This document shows, one piece after another, positions 60,216-64,000 of a stretch of DNA of 64,000 nucleotides; position 1 is the first letter of the stretch, and every line of letters begins with the position of its first letter. The notes under the pieces were generated by a model that had not been told where the DNA came from, ran no database searches, and saw nothing but the letters and a program-made list of their open reading frames with translations. The DNA is from Panorpa germanica. Its lineage: Eukaryota; Arthropoda; Insecta; Mecoptera; Panorpidae. Both the position numbers and the translations under genes were made by a program. The stretch is taken from contig OY783214.1 of assembly GCA_963678705.1 (NCBI GenBank), forward strand, positions 6,944,001 through 7,008,000. The letters run 5' to 3'.

Positions 60216-63200
60216 ATGCCTCCTGCACCTTTAGAAGGGCTTCAAGCCCCCGTGCCAAGTAGCATAACTCCTGGACAAGAAGGTGCCCGTGGAGGATCTA
60301 TTTCTCTAGCAATGCTTATAGATTTTATAATACAAAGAACGTATCACGAACTAACAGTTCTTGCTGAATTGTATGTATTTTACTATAAGAAATTCAATGT
60401 AAAAAGCTCAGTTTATATATTATCGCACTTTACCTTATTTTCAGATTACCGCGCAAGACTGATATGGAGCGTAAAATTGAAATTTATAACTTCTCAGCTC
60501 GTACAAGGCAATTGTTTGTGAGACTGTTAGCACTTGTAAAGTGGGCTAATAGTGCCTCAAAAGTTGATAAATCTGCGGTAAATGCTTTAAAATAGAGCCC
60601 ATTCCCACTCATTGAGTTTTAGTGTTAATTTAAGGTTTAAGTTAAAACGTTCAGCTTGTGAAATATAACGAAATGAAATTAATTATATTTATATTAAATA
60701 AAGATATTAACTTATTAATTAATATATATTACTGACGCATGATTTCACAAGTTCCTAATTAAGACCTTAAATTAAAACTAAAAACAGTGAATGAGAATGG
60801 GGCTTAACTATAATACAATGCTTTTAAATTATTATAATCGTTTTTTACTTTTTATCTTTTAGCAAATTATGGGATTTCTTGATAAACAAGCTATGCTATT
60901 TGTGGAAACGGCTGATATGTTGGCCAGGATGGCCCGCGATACCCTAGTTCATGCGCGTTTACCAAACTTTCACATACCAGCTGCTGTAGAAGTTCTTACT
61001 ACAGGAACATATTCACGATTGCCATCTTGTATTCGCGATAAAATAGTACCACCTGATCCAATAACTCCTATTGAAAGGCGACAAACATTACAAAGACTTA
61101 ATCAGGTTATTCTACATCGACTTGTTTCTGGAAACCTGTTGCCTCAAATGAGAAAATTTAATGTAAGTATTGAAATAGCCATTATTAATTTTATTACACG
61201 GTATAAAACAAAATTCTTTATTTTTAGATTGAGGCTGGACGCGTTACTTTTCATGTAGAACATGAATTTGAAGTATCGTTAACTGTTATGGGCGATGGGC
61301 CTAACATACCCTGGAGACTACTTGATATAGACATCTTGGTTGAAGACAAGGAAACCGGAGGTAATAAATAAACTTACTTCTATATTTCTTTTAAAAATAT
61401 TTGTAATATTATTATTAAATTATTGCAAATTTTACAGATGGAAAAGCTTTAGTTCACACGCAACAAGTGTATTACATTCACCAAGTAATACAATCTCGTT
61501 TAGTAGATAATCCAAATCCATTAACGGAAGTCTACAAAATATTGCACTATTTTTGTCAAAGTCTACAACTTGAGGTATGAAGATTAGTGAAATGAAATCT
61601 AAAATCTTCTGACTTATACATTACAAATCTTCTTATAGGTTCTTTATACGCAAACACTTGGATTATGCAGAGATCGGTTAGACGATCATATTCATGTTGA
61701 TGAGTATACTCCAGGAAGATGTTTAACTATATCATACTGGAGGTTGGTATTAATTACCTAATCATATTTATTAACCTAAAGTATTTGAATTGTGAAATAA
61801 ATCGTTTTATAGGGAATTAACGAATAAGGACCCAAGATCTGAATTAGGATATCGACTTAGTGTACAAGTAGATTCTGCAAATCCTGCTAAACCGCTGGCT
61901 GTTTTGCATATACCTATATTGGCATATAAGGTTAGTAAAAGGAATTATTGAGGAAGTAACTCATTTTAATTATTATTGAATAACATTTATTATTTATAGG
62001 ATTCTGAAGTTGCTGATAGAGCTATACGTTCTGACCTATTATCTATGGAACGTCTTTTGGTTCACACTATATATGTAAGAACTAAAGGCAGACTTACAGA
62101 ATTAAAATCTGAACTGCAGGAACTTTTAAAGGATGTCGATTGTAAGTTTGTGTATAAATGTAAAGATGTTAGCTTTGAAACTTTTAACAACACAAAAACT
62201 TTGAAACATAATGTTCAGTCATTAATTTTAGGTCACATTTTAGGTCATTTGCAAGGTTCTCCAGCAATTCTTTCAGTACCTGTTTTACAACCGTGCTTAC
62301 GAGCTGAGCAACTCCTAGTAACGGTTGATACACACACTGGTATGCTACAGTGTCACGTGCCACAATACCCAAGCGCATTATTAATTCCTGATTTGCAGGC
62401 GGCATTAAATGGAGATCATTCAAGACTTCCTGTACTGGTCTCTGAATTAAGGTAAATTAATAACTTCAATTCTTATCTGTACCTGTAATAATTATAAGTG
62501 CTAACGTTTACAAATTTTTAAGATATTGGATAACTCAAAGACGTTGTGAGAAAACTTTGCAGCATTTACCAGCAACGCCTCACGAAAGGTTACCATTAAT
62601 TCATCATCCAGATCATCCCATTACAAAAATCGGTCGTCATAGAATGTTTGTACAGTTACATAGGCATCCAAATGTTATTCTGGTAATTTTTAAAATTAAT
62701 AATTACTTTCTAAGTATTTAACTACATGCATATTTAATAGAAATTTCCTTTTTTAGATTGTTGAAATGAAAGAAAAAGAATCTTGTCAAACTGAAATGGA
62801 TTTTCAATTTTATTTAGCAGATGTTAAAAAAACTAGTATAGATGACGAAACCGATGATTCAATTGAATCAGAGATACCTAAAATGTATTTAAAGGTTCAA
62901 TCTTTGATTGAATTTAGTACTTATGTGATAACCCATGGTCCTTTTACTAACGTTGACGGTTTGTATCTTATCCTTTTTTCATATTTTTATAGCACAACAT
63001 TTTCTCGATGAGAAAAAAACTCACTAACACATTCCATTTACTTCATGCAAACACTAACAATTTTAACATTCTTATACACGACATAACAGTTACAGACAAT
63101 GAATATGATTCACTAGACCTCGGACCATGCATTACAGATGGTTCGTCTTCAACTTTCGATCGCAACCCTCTAAAACGGAAAGCTAATCAGGTGAAGTCTG

Positions 63201-64000
63201 AAGGATCTAAAAGAGCTAAGCAACCTGCGTATTTCCTTCCAGAATTAGCACATGTTGTAGCTTTATGTGATGAAAAAATACCTTTCATCGCACTTGCTGA
63301 CGAGGTATACAAAAAACTAGTTAATTTCTTCAACCCTCTCCAAAAAAAATATTAACATTTCAATTTTTTTACAGTTACAAAAACGGGAAATTGTACATCA
63401 AGGTATTCAAATAGAAGCAAATGCTACTGCATTGGTTTTAAGATTCTTAAAATTAGCTCCACCATCTCCTTCCGGAAGCAAGGTTAATAATAATCCAAAA
63501 GTTTGGGAATCGTTATTTAAGAGATTATTACAAGCTTCTGTAAGAGTTCAATTAGAAAAAAATCAGGCTAGAATATGGACTTTTGAACTTGTATTTTACG
63601 GAAGCCCGATCGTCAGTACAAATTCTAGAGAACAAGGTAAAGTTATGCCTAAAAAAAGATTATATTTATATATGTACAAATATAAAATTATTATCATCTT
63701 TATTAGGTATGCGAAGACCAGTATATTTGCAATATGAAATGGGTTCTTCGGACACTGCACGTACTGTTGACTCTTTTTTAAATGACTGGTCACAAATAGC
63801 TCATTTGTATATTATAGTACAAGACTTTGCAGATTATTATCGTACCGGTTAGTATTTTACTACAAATTGATTACATAAGATAAATTGCTTAGACTATAAA
63901 TTTCAACATTATTAATTTTTCTTACAGCTAAATATAACTTTACCAGTATTGTAACAATTAAGTCATACAATTATAATAAAATTGTGTTGGGCTATGGACC
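60216..64000 (+). CDS. MED14: Mediator complex subunit 14, 5' part (15 exons, runs off the window)
   Basis: MED14 (Drosophila MED14, yeast Rgr1) is the nuclear backbone subunit linking the Mediator head, middle and tail for RNA polymerase II transcription. Exons, all GT-AG and in phase: 60216-60370, 60445-60577, 60863-61162, 61228-61360, 61438-61574, 61639-61742, 61813-61930, 62000-62141, 62244-62451, 62523-62682, 62757-62958, 63096-63304, 63375-63636, 63707-63847, 63928-beyond 64000. That is about 825 codons, roughly the N-terminal half of a usual 1,450-residue protein. Diagnostic blocks include [116 protein letters not shown] and IVLGYGP. The start ATG has a purine at -3 and heads the conserved N-terminus. 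The acceptor of exon 12 could be 63,090 or 63,096 (both in frame). Confidence 0.96.
60595..60805. mobile_element. Foldback MITE (family G) in MED14 intron 2
   Basis: An element of about 210 bp with long imperfect inverted arms: left AGCCCATTCCCACTCATTGA, right (inverse) AGCCCCATTCTCATTCACTG. The symmetry goes on inward through TTAATTTAAGG. It explains why intron 2 is 285 bp while the others are 64-131 bp. No other copy is in the window. Confidence 0.75.
62221..62243 (+). promoter_or_regulatory. MED14: Tandem duplicated splice acceptor before MED14 exon 9
   Basis: ATTTTAGGTCA occurs twice, 12 bp apart, giving acceptors at 62,230-62,231 and 62,242-62,243. Both keep the reading frame. The downstream one gives [13 protein letters not shown], which fits the family best; the upstream one would add four residues (HILG). 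Confidence 0.7.

Noticed and set aside
62184-62423. 79-codon minus-strand frame within MED14 exon 9
   Set aside because: Shadow of the MED14 coding exon.

Overview
This 64 kb window is AT-rich, intron-bearing animal DNA, almost certainly from an insect. The reasons are one recognisable host gene with insect-like MED14 sequence and short introns (mostly 64-131 bp), a BEL/Pao LTR retrotransposon, RNase H/zinc-knuckle LINE tails, hAT-type remnants, and many short inverted-repeat (MITE-like) elements. I cannot fix the order from sequence alone. There are no bacterial operons, CRISPR arrays or rRNA genes, and I found no convincing intact tRNA gene.

Layout. Positions 1-59,400 are a gene-poor desert in which nearly everything I can name is mobile DNA. 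Three copies of one LINE 3' end lie at 1-470, 29,330-30,090 and 34,790-35,460. Two other LINE tails lie at 4,470-4,870 and, with an RNase H domain, at 22,575-23,340 on the minus strand. A hAT transposase C-terminus lies at about 24,040-24,444. A young BEL/Pao copy (18,252-21,374) has 309-bp LTRs differing at one site and a 5-bp target duplication, and sits inside an older TIR element. I define several MITE families by comparing copies within the window. Family A has four copies, family B four, family C two and family D three. There are also single elements: a hAT-like 720-bp element with a perfect 8-bp target duplication, a 120-bp near-perfect hairpin, and families E, F and G. Several insertions are nested.

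Scattered through the desert are a few short protein-like open stretches bounded by good splice signals: 1,500-1,844 (-), 15,561-15,720 (-), 15,977-16,170 (+), 51,663-51,687 joined to 52,389-52,488 (+), and 59,422-59,672 (-). I do not recognise them. They are given as candidate exons only.

From 60,216 to the right edge lies the 5' part of the Mediator subunit gene MED14 on the plus strand. Fifteen exons (about 825 codons) can be phased exactly, and the gene runs off the window. Intron 2 holds a foldback MITE, and exon 9 has a duplicated in-frame splice acceptor. I found no evidence of a new multi-gene system. The most informative signals are the nested young insertions, the unexplained candidate exons and the tandem acceptors in MED14.
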